A DNA stretch of 64,000 bases from Streptomyces sp. RB17 (lineage in GTDB: Bacteria; Actinomycetota; Actinomycetes; Streptomycetales; Streptomycetaceae). The stretch lies in contig NZ_WEGL01000006.1 of NCBI RefSeq assembly GCF_009604455.1, positions 1-64,000 on the forward strand, written 5' to 3'. Under the pieces are notes generated by a model, which was not told where the DNA came from, made no database searches, and worked only from the letters and a program-made list of their open reading frames with translations. Positions within the stretch are counted from its first letter, which is position 1; each line of letters begins with the position of its first letter. The translations under genes and the position numbers were made by a program. This document shows, piece after piece, positions 44,104 through 52,352 of this stretch.

Positions 44104-44549
44104 GCGAGACCCACATCCACATGGCCGGCCATGTCACCGAGCGGCACATCACCCGTGCGGGCCAGGGCGGCGACCGTGACGTGTTCGAGTACGCGCTGCT
44201 CAGGGTCGTACCGCGGGTGGAGCGCGGCGAGTGCATCAACGCGGGCGTCGTCGTCTACAGCCGTGCGCGGGCCTACGTCGGCGCCCGTACCCATCTGGAC
44301 GAGTCCCGGCTGCTCGCGCTGGACCCGGAGGCGGACGTGGCCGGGATCCGGGCGGCGCTCGGTGCGATCGAGAGCCACTGCGCGGGCGGTACGGAGGCCG
44401 GGCAGGCCGCCGGGGACGACGCCGGCCGGCGCTTCCGCTGGCTGATCGCGCCCCGCTCCACGGTCGTGCAGCCCGGTCCCGTGCACACTGGGCTCACCAC
44501 CGACCCGGCCGCCGAGACGGAGCGGTTGCTCGACCTCCTGGTGAGGTAA
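44100..44549 (+). CDS. DUF3037 family protein
   Basis: A 149-aa protein: DVFEYALLRVVPRVERGECINAGVVVYSRARAYVGAR is the conserved DUF3037 opening, and FRWLIAPRSTVVQPGPVHTGLTTDP the conserved ending. Function unknown. It is translationally coupled to the HipA-like kinase; this pairing recurs in many bacteria to my knowledge, so it may be a partner, substrate or antidote. Start GTG 44100; Met at residue 8 is possible. Confidence 0.88.
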   Translation: MSETHIHMAGHVTERHITRAGQGGDRDVFEYALLRVVPRVERGECINAGVVVYSRARAYVGARTHLDESRLLALDPEADVAGIRAALGAIESHCAGGTEAGQAAGDDAGRRFRWLIAPRSTVVQPGPVHTGLTTDPAAETERLLDLLVR

Positions 44550-44560
44550 TGGATCACATG

Positions 44561-44603
44561 CACCCGGTGTGCCGTTGACACCGGGTGCCAGGGCTTCTAG
44601 CGT
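44561..44603 (+). promoter_or_regulatory. Terminator hairpin overlapping the fabG promoter
   Basis: CACCCGGTGT (44561-44570) pairs with ACACCGGGTG (44578-44587), a likely terminator of the kinase/DUF3037 pair. The right arm overlaps TTGACA (44575-44580), which with a 17-bp spacer and TAGCGT (44598-44603) forms a strong promoter for the SDR operon. Confidence 0.7.
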
Positions 44604-44697
44604 CACGTGTGCTGAAGGTACTAAGCGGTCGCTCACCGCACGAGGGGCTCGGTTCCGAGGCCCCGACAGGTTCTCTCAAGGGCGAGGAGAAGCAGCA

Positions 44698-45459
44698 ATG
44701 TCCACCACTGAACAGCGGGTCGCGGTCGTCACCGGCGCGGCGCGCGGCATCGGCGCCGCCACCGCCGTACGACTGGCCGCCGAGGGTCGCGCGGTCGCCG
44801 TGATCGACCTGGACGAGGCCGCCTGCAAGGACACCGTCGAGAAGATCACCGCCGCCGGCGGCAAGGCGATCGCGGTCGGCGCCGACGTCTCCGACGAGGC
44901 GCAGGTCCAGGCGGCCGTCGCCCGGATCGTCGAGGAGCTGGGCGCCCCGACCATCCTGGTCAACAACGCCGGCGTGCTCCGCGACAACCTGCTGTTCAAG
45001 ATGAGCGTCTCCGACTGGGACACCGTCCTGAACGTCCACCTGCGCGGCTCGTTCCTGATGACCAAGGCCGTCCAGAAGCACATGGTCGACGCGGGCTTCG
45101 GCCGGATCGTCAACCTGTCCTCCTCCTCGGCTCTCGGCAACCGCGGCCAGGTCAACTACTCCGCCGCGAAGGCGGGCCTCCAGGGCTTCACCAAGACCCT
45201 CGCCATCGAGCTGGGCAAGTTCGGCATCACCGCCAACGCCGTCGCCCCGGGCTTCATCGCCACCGAGATGACCAAGGCCACCGCCGACCGCGTCGGCATG
45301 GGCTTCGAGGACTTCAAGAAGGCCGCCGCCGGTGCGATCCCGGTGCAGCGGGTCGGCGAGCCCGAGGACATCGCCAACGCGATCGCCTTCTTCACCGCCG
45401 AGGCCGCGGGCTTCGTCTCCGGCCAGGTGCTGTACGTCGCCGGCGGTCCGCTCAACTAA
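44698..45459 (+). CDS. 3-oxoacyl-ACP reductase (FabG-like SDR)
   Basis: A 253-aa classical SDR: TGAARGIGAA (cofactor loop), NNAG, catalytic Ser and Tyr-x3-Lys in VNLSSSSALGNRGQVNYSAAKAG, and C-terminal VLYVAGGPLN. Closest to FabG-type 3-ketoacyl-ACP reductases, but a secondary reductase role is possible since Streptomyces has several paralogues. A consensus promoter lies upstream; the next SDR gene begins 12 bp after the stop. Confidence 0.9.
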   Translation: MSTTEQRVAVVTGAARGIGAATAVRLAAEGRAVAVIDLDEAACKDTVEKITAAGGKAIAVGADVSDEAQVQAAVARIVEELGAPTILVNNAGVLRDNLLFKMSVSDWDTVLNVHLRGSFLMTKAVQKHMVDAGFGRIVNLSSSSALGNRGQVNYSAAKAGLQGFTKTLAIELGKFGITANAVAPGFIATEMTKATADRVGMGFEDFKKAAAGAIPVQRVGEPEDIANAIAFFTAEAAGFVSGQVLYVAGGPLN

Positions 45460-45471
45460 GGGAACGGGTAC

Positions 45472-46239
45472 ATGACTTCCGCTGAACTCCCCGAGCTCTC
45501 GGGCAAGGTCGCCCTGGTCACGGGCGCCAGCCGCGGCATCGGCTACGGCGTCGCCGAGGCGCTCGTCGCCCGTGGCGACCGCGTGTGCATCACCGGCCGC
45601 AACGAGGACGCGCTGAAGGAGGCCGTCGAGAGGCTCGGCGCGGACCGGGTCATCGGCGTCGCCGGCAAGGCGCACGACCTGGACCACCAGACCGAGGCCG
45701 TCGAGCGCACCATGGAGGCCTTCGGCCGCGTCGACTTCCTGGTCAACAACGCGGGCACCAACCCGGTCTTCGGCCCCATCGCCGACCTCGACCTGAACGT
45801 CGCCCGCAAGGTCTTCGAGACCAACGTGATCTCCGCGCTCGGCTTCGCCCAGAAGACCTGGCACGCCTGGCAGAAGGACAACGGCGGCGCGATCGTCAAC
45901 ATAGCGTCGGTCGCGGGCCTCGCGCCCTCGCCGTTCATCGGCGCCTACGGCGTCAGCAAGGCCGCGATGATCAACCTGACCCAGCAGCTGGCCCACGAGT
46001 TCGCGCCCGGGGTGCGGGTCAACGCGATCGCCCCGGCCGTCGTCAAGACCAAGTTCGCGCAGGCCCTGTACGAGAACCGCGAGGAGGAGGCGGCCGCCGC
46101 CTACCCCCTCGGCCGGCTCGGCGTGCCCTCCGACATCGGCGGCGCCGCCGCCTTCCTTACCTCCGGGCAGTCCGACTGGATCACCGGCCAGACGCTCGTC
46201 GTGGACGGCGGCATCTTCCTCAACGCCGGCGTGGGCTGA
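45472..46239 (+). CDS. SDR family oxidoreductase
   Basis: A 255-aa classical SDR: TGASRGIGYGVAEAL, NNAGTNPVFG, VNIASVAG with YGVSKAA (Tyr-x3-Lys), and ITGQTLVVDGGIFLN. It is co-transcribed with the FabG-like gene. The pair may form one oxidoreductase unit, or a reductase with its paralogue in fatty-acid or aromatic metabolism. A strong terminator follows. Confidence 0.9.
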   Translation: MTSAELPELSGKVALVTGASRGIGYGVAEALVARGDRVCITGRNEDALKEAVERLGADRVIGVAGKAHDLDHQTEAVERTMEAFGRVDFLVNNAGTNPVFGPIADLDLNVARKVFETNVISALGFAQKTWHAWQKDNGGAIVNIASVAGLAPSPFIGAYGVSKAAMINLTQQLAHEFAPGVRVNAIAPAVVKTKFAQALYENREEEAAAAYPLGRLGVPSDIGGAAAFLTSGQSDWITGQTLVVDGGIFLNAGVG

Positions 46240-46247
46240 GCAACCTT

Positions 46248-46281
46248 CCGGGCGCCGATTTTCGGACGGATCGGCGCCCGG
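46248..46281 (+). terminator. Terminator of the SDR operon
   Basis: CCGGGCGCCGAT (46248-46259) pairs perfectly with ATCGGCGCCCGG (46270-46281). Confidence 0.85.
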
Positions 46282-46426
46282 AACACCGCATGGAGTCCGC
46301 ACAGCGGACTGACAACGTCGTCATAGCGAAATCGATCAAGAAGCCCTTTTTCAGGGGAGGTTCAGGGCGCCGAACGCTGCGGTATGGTCTGCCGACCCTT
46401 GGTATGGCAGATCGAGGAGCGTGCGC

Positions 46427-48004
46427 GTGTTCAACCGGAACCGATTCCTGCGGAGAGTCGCGGCGATCGCGTCCATATCCCTGGTGGCCGCCGGTTGCGG
46501 CCTGCTGTCCGACGGCGGCGGCGACAAGGGCCCCATCGTCGTGGGCACCACCAGCGCGCCCAGCACGCTGGACCCCGCCGGCGCCTGGGACGGCTCCTGG
46601 GAGCTGTACCGGAACATCTTCCAGACGCTGGTGGCCTTCCCCAGCGGTGCCGCCGCCCCCCAGCCCGACGCCGCCGAGAACTGCTCCTTCACCGACTCGT
46701 CGAGTCGCACCTACCGCTGCACACTCCGCGCGGGCATGAAGTTCGCCGACGGCGACCCGCTGAACGCCCAGGCCGTCAAGCACTCCATCGACCGCATCCG
46801 CACGATCAACGCCCCAGGGGGGCCCGCAGGTCTGCTCGGCAGCCTCGACCGGGTGCAGGCGCTCGGCGACCGCGAGATCGTCTTCCACCTCAACCAGCCC
46901 GACGCCACCTTCCCGTTCGTGCTGGCCACGCCCGCCATGTCGATCGTCGACCCGGACGACTACCCCGCGCGCTCCCTGCGCAAGGACGACAACGTCTACG
47001 GCTCCGGGCCGTACAAGGTCCAGTCGTACGAGGAGGGCAAGGAGGCCGTCCTCGTCTCCAACGGCAACTACCAGGGCTTCGCCAAGCGGCAGAACGACGC
47101 GGTGACCATCCGCTACTTCCAGGACTCGGCCCAGATGGTCAAGGCCTTGCGGGACAAGCAGATCGACGTCACCTACCGCGGCCTCGCCGCCGACGACATC
47201 CTCGCCCTCCAGCAGCACGGCGACAGCAACCTCCAGCTGGTCGACGGCGCCGGCATCGACATCAGCTACCTGGTGTTCAACCCCAAGGACCCCTGGGCCA
47301 AGCAGCCCGCCGTACGCAAGGCCGTCGCCCAGATCGTCGACCGGGGCGCCATCGCGCACAAGGTCTACAAGGACACCGTCGACCCGTTGTACTCGATGGT
47401 CCCCAGGGGCCTGACCGGCCACACCACCGGCTTCTTCGACGACTACGGCGACCCCAGCGTGCCCAAGGCCCGCACGATCCTCTCCGACGCGGGCATCCAC
47501 CAGCGCGTCCCGCTCACCCTCTGGTACACCACCGACCGCTACGGCTCCGAGACCGCGCTGATGTTCCAGGAGCTGAAGCGGCAGCTGGAGGCCTCCGGGC
47601 TGTTCACGGTCACCCTCAAGAGCCGCCCCTGGAAGACCTATGTGGTCGGCTACCAGAAGGGTGAGTACCCGGTGTTCGGTCGCGGCTGGTTCCCGGACTT
47701 CCCCGACGCGGACAACTTCATCGCCCCGTTCGTCGGCGAGCACAACGCGCTCGGTACGCCCTACCCGTCCAAGGAGATCACCGGCAAGCTGCTGCCCCAC
47801 TCGCGTGCGGAGAGCGACCGCGCCCAGACGGTCAAGGACATGGAGGCGGCCCAGCAGATCATCGTGAACGACACTCGGTTGATCCCGCTGTGGCAGGGCC
47901 GGCAGTTCATCGCCGCCAGCGACGACATCTCCGGAGGCGAGCAGGCCCTCGACCCGTCGACGATCATGATGATGTGGACGCTGCACCGCAAGACCAGCTG
48001 GTGA
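46427..48004 (+). CDS. ABC transporter substrate-binding lipoprotein, family 5 (peptide)
   Basis: A 525-aa oligopeptide/nickel-type binding protein. The signal peptide (FLRRVAAIASISLVAAGC) ends in the lipobox VAAGC. SBP_bac_5 segments follow: TLDPAGAWDGSWELYRNIFQTLV, TLRAGMKFADGDPLNAQAVKHS, YGSGPYKVQSYEEGKEAVLV. No permease or ATPase genes are adjacent, so it is an orphan binding protein. GTG 46427 is chosen over GTG 46421, as GAGGAG (46414-46419) would sit only 1 nt from the latter. Confidence 0.9.
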   Translation: MFNRNRFLRRVAAIASISLVAAGCGLLSDGGGDKGPIVVGTTSAPSTLDPAGAWDGSWELYRNIFQTLVAFPSGAAAPQPDAAENCSFTDSSSRTYRCTLRAGMKFADGDPLNAQAVKHSIDRIRTINAPGGPAGLLGSLDRVQALGDREIVFHLNQPDATFPFVLATPAMSIVDPDDYPARSLRKDDNVYGSGPYKVQSYEEGKEAVLVSNGNYQGFAKRQNDAVTIRYFQDSAQMVKALRDKQIDVTYRGLAADDILALQQHGDSNLQLVDGAGIDISYLVFNPKDPWAKQPAVRKAVAQIVDRGAIAHKVYKDTVDPLYSMVPRGLTGHTTGFFDDYGDPSVPKARTILSDAGIHQRVPLTLWYTTDRYGSETALMFQELKRQLEASGLFTVTLKSRPWKTYVVGYQKGEYPVFGRGWFPDFPDADNFIAPFVGEHNALGTPYPSKEITGKLLPHSRAESDRAQTVKDMEAAQQIIVNDTRLIPLWQGRQFIAASDDISGGEQALDPSTIMMMWTLHRKTSW

Positions 48005-48112
48005 ACCGGCCGAACGGTCCTTCACATGCCGGTTGTCAGTGGTCGCCTGTAGGTTCTGAAACCTGGACGTGACCGCACGCCGGTAGTTGAACGACATTGT
48101 GAGGACGTTGAC

Positions 48113-48796
48113 GTGACCGACATCGCCATGCTGCCCGGGTCCTGGCGCGGGGTTCTGGGCGACGAGCTGCAGCAGCCCTACTTCAAGGAGCTGACCGAGT
48201 TCGTCGAGGAGGAGCGGGCGAAGGGTCCCGTCTACCCGCCGCGCGAGGAGGTCTTCGCCGCGCTGGAGGCGACGCCGTACGAGCAGGTCAAGGTCCTCGT
48301 CCTGGGCCAGGACCCGTACCACGGCGAGGGCCAGGGCCACGGCCTGTGCTTCTCGGTCCGCCCCGGCGTCAAGACCCCGCCCTCCCTGCGCAACATCTAC
48401 AAGGAGATGAAGGAGGAGCTGGGCCTGCCCATCCCCGACAACGGCTACCTCATGCCGTGGGCCCGGCAGGGCGTGCTGCTGCTCAACGCGGTCCTCACGG
48501 TCCGCGCCGGCGAGGCCAACTCGCACAAGGGCAAGGGCTGGGAGAAGTTCACCGACGCGGTGATCCGCGCGGTGGCCTCCCGCCCCGACCCGGCGGTCTT
48601 CGTCCTCTGGGGCAACTACGCGCAGAAGAAGCTGCCCCTGATCGACGAGAAGCGGCACGTGGTGGTCAAGGGCGCGCACCCCTCCCCGCTGTCCGCGAAG
48701 AAGTTCTTCGGCTCCCACCCGTTCACCCGGATCAACGAGGCGATCGCCCTGCAGGGGCATGAGCCGATCGACTGGCGGATCCCGAATCTGGGCTGA
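48113..48796 (+). CDS. ung: Uracil-DNA glycosylase
   Basis: Removes uracil from DNA at the first step of base excision repair. Family 1 signatures are complete: VLGQDPYHGEGQGHGLCFSV with catalytic Asp and His, LLLNAVLTVRAGEANSHKGKGWEKFTD, VFVLWGNYAQKK, and the HPSPLSAKKFFGS loop. Length 227 aa is standard. GTG 48113 follows GTGAGGAC. It ends in a terminator hairpin. Confidence 0.97.
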   Translation: MTDIAMLPGSWRGVLGDELQQPYFKELTEFVEEERAKGPVYPPREEVFAALEATPYEQVKVLVLGQDPYHGEGQGHGLCFSVRPGVKTPPSLRNIYKEMKEELGLPIPDNGYLMPWARQGVLLLNAVLTVRAGEANSHKGKGWEKFTDAVIRAVASRPDPAVFVLWGNYAQKKLPLIDEKRHVVVKGAHPSPLSAKKFFGSHPFTRINEAIALQGHEPIDWRIPNLG

Positions 48797-48829
48797 GGGC
48801 AGGGAGCGCCTCCGCCGGCCCACCCCACG

Positions 48830-48865
48830 ACGGCGCCGCCTGCCGAGGAATCCTGGCGGCGCCGT
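48830..48865 (+). terminator. Terminator after ung
   Basis: ACGGCGCCGCC (48830-48840) pairs with GGCGGCGCCGT (48855-48865), followed by a short T-rich stretch. Confidence 0.75.
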
Positions 48866-48909
48866 TTACCGTCAGCACCACACAACGGTCGACAGCCCGG
48901 AGGGCACCC

Positions 48910-49359
48910 GTGGCGGAGCAACAGGAGCAGGCGGCACCGGATGCCCTGCTGACGCGGATCGGGCAGGTCGTGATGCTGCACCACGGCGGCGACCGCGAGG
49001 AGGCCCGCAGCCGCTTCCTGAGCCTGTGGACGGAGGTCGGCGAGGACGGCGACCCGCTGCACCGCTGCACCCTGGCCCACTATCTCGCGGATACCCAGGA
49101 CGACCCGGAGGACGAACTGGCCTGGGATCTGAGGGCGTTGTCCGCGGCGGAGGAGCGGGGCGCTCCGCTGAGTGTGCGCGGGTTGTTCCCCTCGCTCCAT
49201 CTCAATCTCGCCGCCGACTACGTGAAGCTGGGCCGGGACGAGGCTGCCCGCAGCCATTTGTGCCGGGCCCGCGAATTCGCCGCCGCTCTGGCCGACGACG
49301 GGTACGGCGATGGGGTGTGGGCCGCGATCGGGCGGCTGGAGTCGTGGCTGGGGGACTGA
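48910..49359 (+). CDS. Tetratricopeptide-like conserved protein
   Basis: A 149-aa all-helical protein of Streptomyces: ALLTRIGQVVMLHHGGDREEARSRFLSLWTEVGEDGDPLHRCTLAHYLADTQDDPEDELAWDLRAL and a C-terminal helical pair with RSHLCRAREFAAALADDGYG. It resembles short TPR proteins. Function unknown. GTG 48910 follows CCGGAGGGC. Confidence 0.8.
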   Translation: MAEQQEQAAPDALLTRIGQVVMLHHGGDREEARSRFLSLWTEVGEDGDPLHRCTLAHYLADTQDDPEDELAWDLRALSAAEERGAPLSVRGLFPSLHLNLAADYVKLGRDEAARSHLCRAREFAAALADDGYGDGVWAAIGRLESWLGD

Positions 49360-49364
49360 CGCCT

Positions 49365-49826
49365 TCAGCGGCCGTAAGTCTGTTCGCAGATCCGGGTCTC
49401 CGGGCTGTCCTCGCGCCAGCCGCCGTACTGCCTGCCGAGGGCGCACACGTCCGGCGTCCTCGGGGCCGCGTTCGACAGGTCCGGGACGGTGGTGCGGGAG
49501 CGCCGGGGCTGCTCGGGGCGAGCCCGGTGGCTCGCCGGAGCCGGTGGGCGGTGTACGGCCCGGGGCGCCCCGGTCGGGTGGTGCGGGGCCGCCGCAGGCC
49601 TGGGCTTCGGGTGCCGGGACGGGCCGGTCATCTCGAGTGCCTCCTGGGCCGGTGCCTGCACCGCGCGGGGCTGCGCGCTGCCGTCCGGCCGGGGTGCCGT
49701 CGGGAGCGAGGGTGCCGTGTCCCTCGGCGGCACGGATGCCGCAAGGGGCTGCACCGTCACACAGCCGGAGAGGGCCGAGACGGCCACGGTGACCAGGAGC
49801 GCTGCGGTCGTCGTCGTTCGATGCAC
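49365..49826 (-). CDS. Secreted proline-rich lipoprotein, hypothetical
   Basis: A 153-aa product with a signal peptide (TTTAALLVTVAVSALSGC) and lipobox LSGC, a long Pro/Ala/Arg-rich unstructured region, and a short C-terminal domain with two cysteines (VCALGRQYGGW and TRICEQTYGR). The function is unknown. It converges with the TPR-like gene, only 5 bp apart. Confidence 0.7.
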   Translation of the reverse strand: MHRTTTTAALLVTVAVSALSGCVTVQPLAASVPPRDTAPSLPTAPRPDGSAQPRAVQAPAQEALEMTGPSRHPKPRPAAAPHHPTGAPRAVHRPPAPASHRARPEQPRRSRTTVPDLSNAAPRTPDVCALGRQYGGWREDSPETRICEQTYGR

Positions 49827-49882
49827 CCGGGCAACTCTGCTGGTTCGGCGCCCGGGTTGGCATCAGGGAGCCGAGGTCGAGG

Positions 49883-49923
49883 CCTCCGTGCGGGTGATCT
49901 CGTGCCCCGTACGGAGGGTTTTT
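49883..49923 (+). terminator. Plus-strand terminator hairpin, no adjacent plus-strand gene end
   Basis: CCTCCGT (49883-49889) pairs with ACGGAGG (49911-49917) and is followed by GTTTTT. The flanking genes both lie on the minus strand; the nearest plus-strand gene ends 520 bp earlier. Confidence 0.5.
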
Positions 49924-49941
49924 GGGTGCCGGGGGTGACGT

Positions 49942-50454
49942 TCAGTCGCCGGTGACGCCGTCTATCCGCTCGCGGACCAGGTCGGCGTGGCCGTTGTGCC
50001 GGGCGTACTCCTCGATCATGTGGGTGTAGATCCAGCGCAGGCTGAACGGCTCGTCGCTGAACCTGCTCTTCCCTCGGGAGAGATCGTCGAGCTCGAAGCC
50101 GGCCGCGTTCCGCCGTGCGGTCTCGATCTCGGTCTGCCAGGTCGCGTACGCCTCCTGCCAGGTGTCGGCCTCGGTGAGGTGGAACTCGCCGTCCGGGTCC
50201 CCGTCGGTGAAGTAGATCGGGCCGGGATCGTCGCCCACCAGGACCTTGCGGAACCAGCCCCGTTCCACCTCCGCCATGTGCCGCACCAGGCCCATGAGGG
50301 ACAGCTCGGAGGGCGGCACGGACGCGGTCCGCAGCTGCTCGTCGGTCAGCCCCTCGCACTTCCAGGCCAGCGTCCGGCGGTGGTAGTCCAGCCAGCCCTC
50401 CAGCATGGCGCGTTCACCGGCGTTGAGGGCGGGCTCTCGGCGTTCGGTCGTCAT
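49942..50454 (-). CDS. DinB family protein (DUF664)
   Basis: A 170-aa four-helix-bundle DinB/DUF664 protein: ALNAGERAMLEGWLDYHRRTLAWKCEGLTDEQL, SLMGLVRHMAEVERGWF, and IYTHMIEEYARHNGHADLVRERIDG. The three conserved His (H32, H59 and the H in EYARHNGH) form the usual metal site. Related enzymes are mycothiol-dependent transferases or maleylpyruvate isomerase-like proteins; a mycothiol role is plausible. ATG 50454. Confidence 0.88.
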   Translation of the reverse strand: MTTERREPALNAGERAMLEGWLDYHRRTLAWKCEGLTDEQLRTASVPPSELSLMGLVRHMAEVERGWFRKVLVGDDPGPIYFTDGDPDGEFHLTEADTWQEAYATWQTEIETARRNAAGFELDDLSRGKSRFSDEPFSLRWIYTHMIEEYARHNGHADLVRERIDGVTGD

Positions 50455-50498
50455 GCCCCGTATCCTTGCCCAAGATCACGCCTCCCACCAGGTGTTTT

Positions 50499-51089
50499 TC
50501 ACCGGCCCAGCATCCCCGCGAGCAGTTCGCGCAGGCCCTCGCGGATCTCCTGCGGGCCCGGCACCTCGGCGCTGAACGAACCCGCCGCGCAGGAGAACAT
50601 CAGCCCGTCCGCCCAGGCGACCAGGGACAGCGCATGCCGGGCCGGGTCGGGTGAGCCCACGGCGGTGAGCATCGCGGCCAGTTGCTCCTTGAAGACGGCA
50701 CCGGTCCGGTCGTAGAAGGCGCGCAGCTCGGGGCGGCGGGTGGCCTCCAGGGCGAGTTCGTAGCGGGCGATCAGCAGGGAGCGGCCCCGGGTCAGGGAGC
50801 GGTGCACGGCCAGGGCCAGCCCGTCGGCCAGCGCCTCGACGCCGCCGCTGGGATCCGGCATCTCGGCCAGGTCCAGCACCCGGGCCTCGCGCTCGGCATG
50901 CCGTCGTACCGCGAGTTCCAGCAGGGCCTGCCGGGTGCGCGCCACGTTCGACGTCGAGCCCAGCGGCAGCCCCGCCGCCTCGTCCACCGCCCGGTGTGTC
51001 AGCCCGCGCATCCCACGTTCGGCGAGCAGGGCGAGGGCGGCGTCGGCGACGAGATCGGCACGCGAGGCGCTGGGGGTGCGTACGGACAT
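50499..51089 (-). CDS. TetR family transcriptional regulator
   Basis: A 196-aa TetR repressor: HTH SRADLVADAALALLAERGMRGLTHRAVDEAAGLPLGSTSNV and a C-terminal ligand domain. It diverges from the FAD monooxygenase gene; the shared 83-bp region carries two ACTAC-type palindromes that should be its operators. It probably represses both genes until a hydrophobic substrate binds. Confidence 0.9.
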   Translation of the reverse strand: MSVRTPSASRADLVADAALALLAERGMRGLTHRAVDEAAGLPLGSTSNVARTRQALLELAVRRHAEREARVLDLAEMPDPSGGVEALADGLALAVHRSLTRGRSLLIARYELALEATRRPELRAFYDRTGAVFKEQLAAMLTAVGSPDPARHALSLVAWADGLMFSCAAGSFSAEVPGPQEIREGLRELLAGMLGR

Positions 51090-51110
51090 GAGGCGACCCT
51101 ATCTGTCCTC

Positions 51111-51150
51111 ACTACGGCCGTAGTAGAGTCGTACTCACTACAGGTGTAGT
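51111..51150. promoter_or_regulatory. Two TetR operators between divergent genes
   Basis: ACTACGGCCGTAGT (51111-51124) is a perfect 14-bp palindrome; ACTACAGGTGTAGT (51137-51150) is a near-perfect second copy. TAGAGT (51124-51129) between them may be the -10 of the monooxygenase promoter. Spacing of 26 bp suggests two dimers. Confidence 0.8.
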
Positions 51151-51172
51151 CCGCAGGGATTCGGGAGGAGCC

Positions 51173-52342
51173 ATGGCTCGGTCGGCGCACGCGATCGTCA
51201 TCGGCGGCGGCATCGGAGGTCTGGCCGCGGCGGCGGCCCTGCACCGCAGAGGCTGGGACGTGACCGTGCTGGAGCGGGCCCGCACCCTGGAACCGGTCGG
51301 CGCGGCCATCTCGCTCGCCCCGAACGCCCTGCGCGCCCTGGACGTGCTCGGCATCGGAGAGGAGATCCGGGATCTCGCCGCCTGGCAGGGGGACGGCGGG
51401 CTGCGCACACCCGGCGGGCGGTGGCTGTCCCGGACCAGTGCCGAGACGGCCGCCGCCCGCTTCGGCGGTCCGCTGGTGCTGCTGCCGCGCGCCACCCTCG
51501 TCGACCGCCTCGCCGCCCTGCTCCCGCCTGGTGCCGTCCGCACCGCGGCCGCCGCGAGCCTCACCGACCCCGGCGACGGCCGGCGGCCCGCGCGGGTGAG
51601 CACCGGCGCCGACGAGCTGGAGGCCGAGCTGGTGGTCGGCGCGGACGGCATCAACTCCCGTGTCCGCAGTGCCCTGTTCCCGGACCGTCCCGGCCCGGTG
51701 TACGCGGGGTTCACCACCTGGCGGGTGCTGATCCCGGTGCCCGGCGTGGAGTTCGCCTCGCACGAGACCTGGGGCCGGGGCCGCATCTGGGGCACCCATC
51801 CGTTGAAGGACGGCCGCGTCTACGCCTACGCGGCGGCCATGACCCCGGCCGGCGGGCGGGCAGCCGACGACGAGAAGGCCGAACTCCTGCGCCTGTTCGG
51901 CGACTGGCACGATCCCGTTCCCGCCGTGCTCGCCGCCGCCCGCCCCGAGGACGTGCTCCGGCACGACGTCCACCACATCACCACGCCCCTGCCGGCCTAC
52001 CACTGCGGCCGGGTGGCCCTGCTCGGCGACGCCGCCCACGCCATGCCGCCGACCCTCGGCCAGGGCGGCAACCAGGCCGTCGAGGACGCCGTGGTGCTCG
52101 CGCACCACTGTGACGACCTGGCCGCCTACACCGCCGCCCGGCTGCCGCGCACCACCGCGATCTCCCGCCAGGCCGTCCAGGCCGCCCGTGTGAACATGGC
52201 CCGCAACCCCGTCGCCGTCGCCGTACGCGACACCGTGATCGCGGCCCTGTCGAAGGCCGGGCCCGGGCTGCTCCTGCGCGGCTTCGACGGCATCGCCGAC
52301 TGGCGGCCCCCGTATGCTGCCGGAGAGGCAATCGAGCGGTAG
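51173..52342 (+). CDS. FAD-dependent monooxygenase (group A flavoprotein)
   Basis: A 389-aa aromatic/hydroxylase-type flavoprotein. Rossmann motif IGGGIGGLAAAAALHRRGWDVTVLER binds FAD; ELVVGADGINSRVR is the DG motif; ALLGDAAHAMPPTLGQGGNQAVEDA the second FAD motif. It resembles salicylate hydroxylase and 6-hydroxynicotinate monooxygenase. The substrate is unknown. ATG 51173 follows GGGAGGAGCC. It is controlled by the divergent TetR gene. Confidence 0.9.
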   Translation: MARSAHAIVIGGGIGGLAAAAALHRRGWDVTVLERARTLEPVGAAISLAPNALRALDVLGIGEEIRDLAAWQGDGGLRTPGGRWLSRTSAETAAARFGGPLVLLPRATLVDRLAALLPPGAVRTAAAASLTDPGDGRRPARVSTGADELEAELVVGADGINSRVRSALFPDRPGPVYAGFTTWRVLIPVPGVEFASHETWGRGRIWGTHPLKDGRVYAYAAAMTPAGGRAADDEKAELLRLFGDWHDPVPAVLAAARPEDVLRHDVHHITTPLPAYHCGRVALLGDAAHAMPPTLGQGGNQAVEDAVVLAHHCDDLAAYTAARLPRTTAISRQAVQAARVNMARNPVAVAVRDTVIAALSKAGPGLLLRGFDGIADWRPPYAAGEAIER

Positions 52343-52352
52343 GGGAGAGCAC

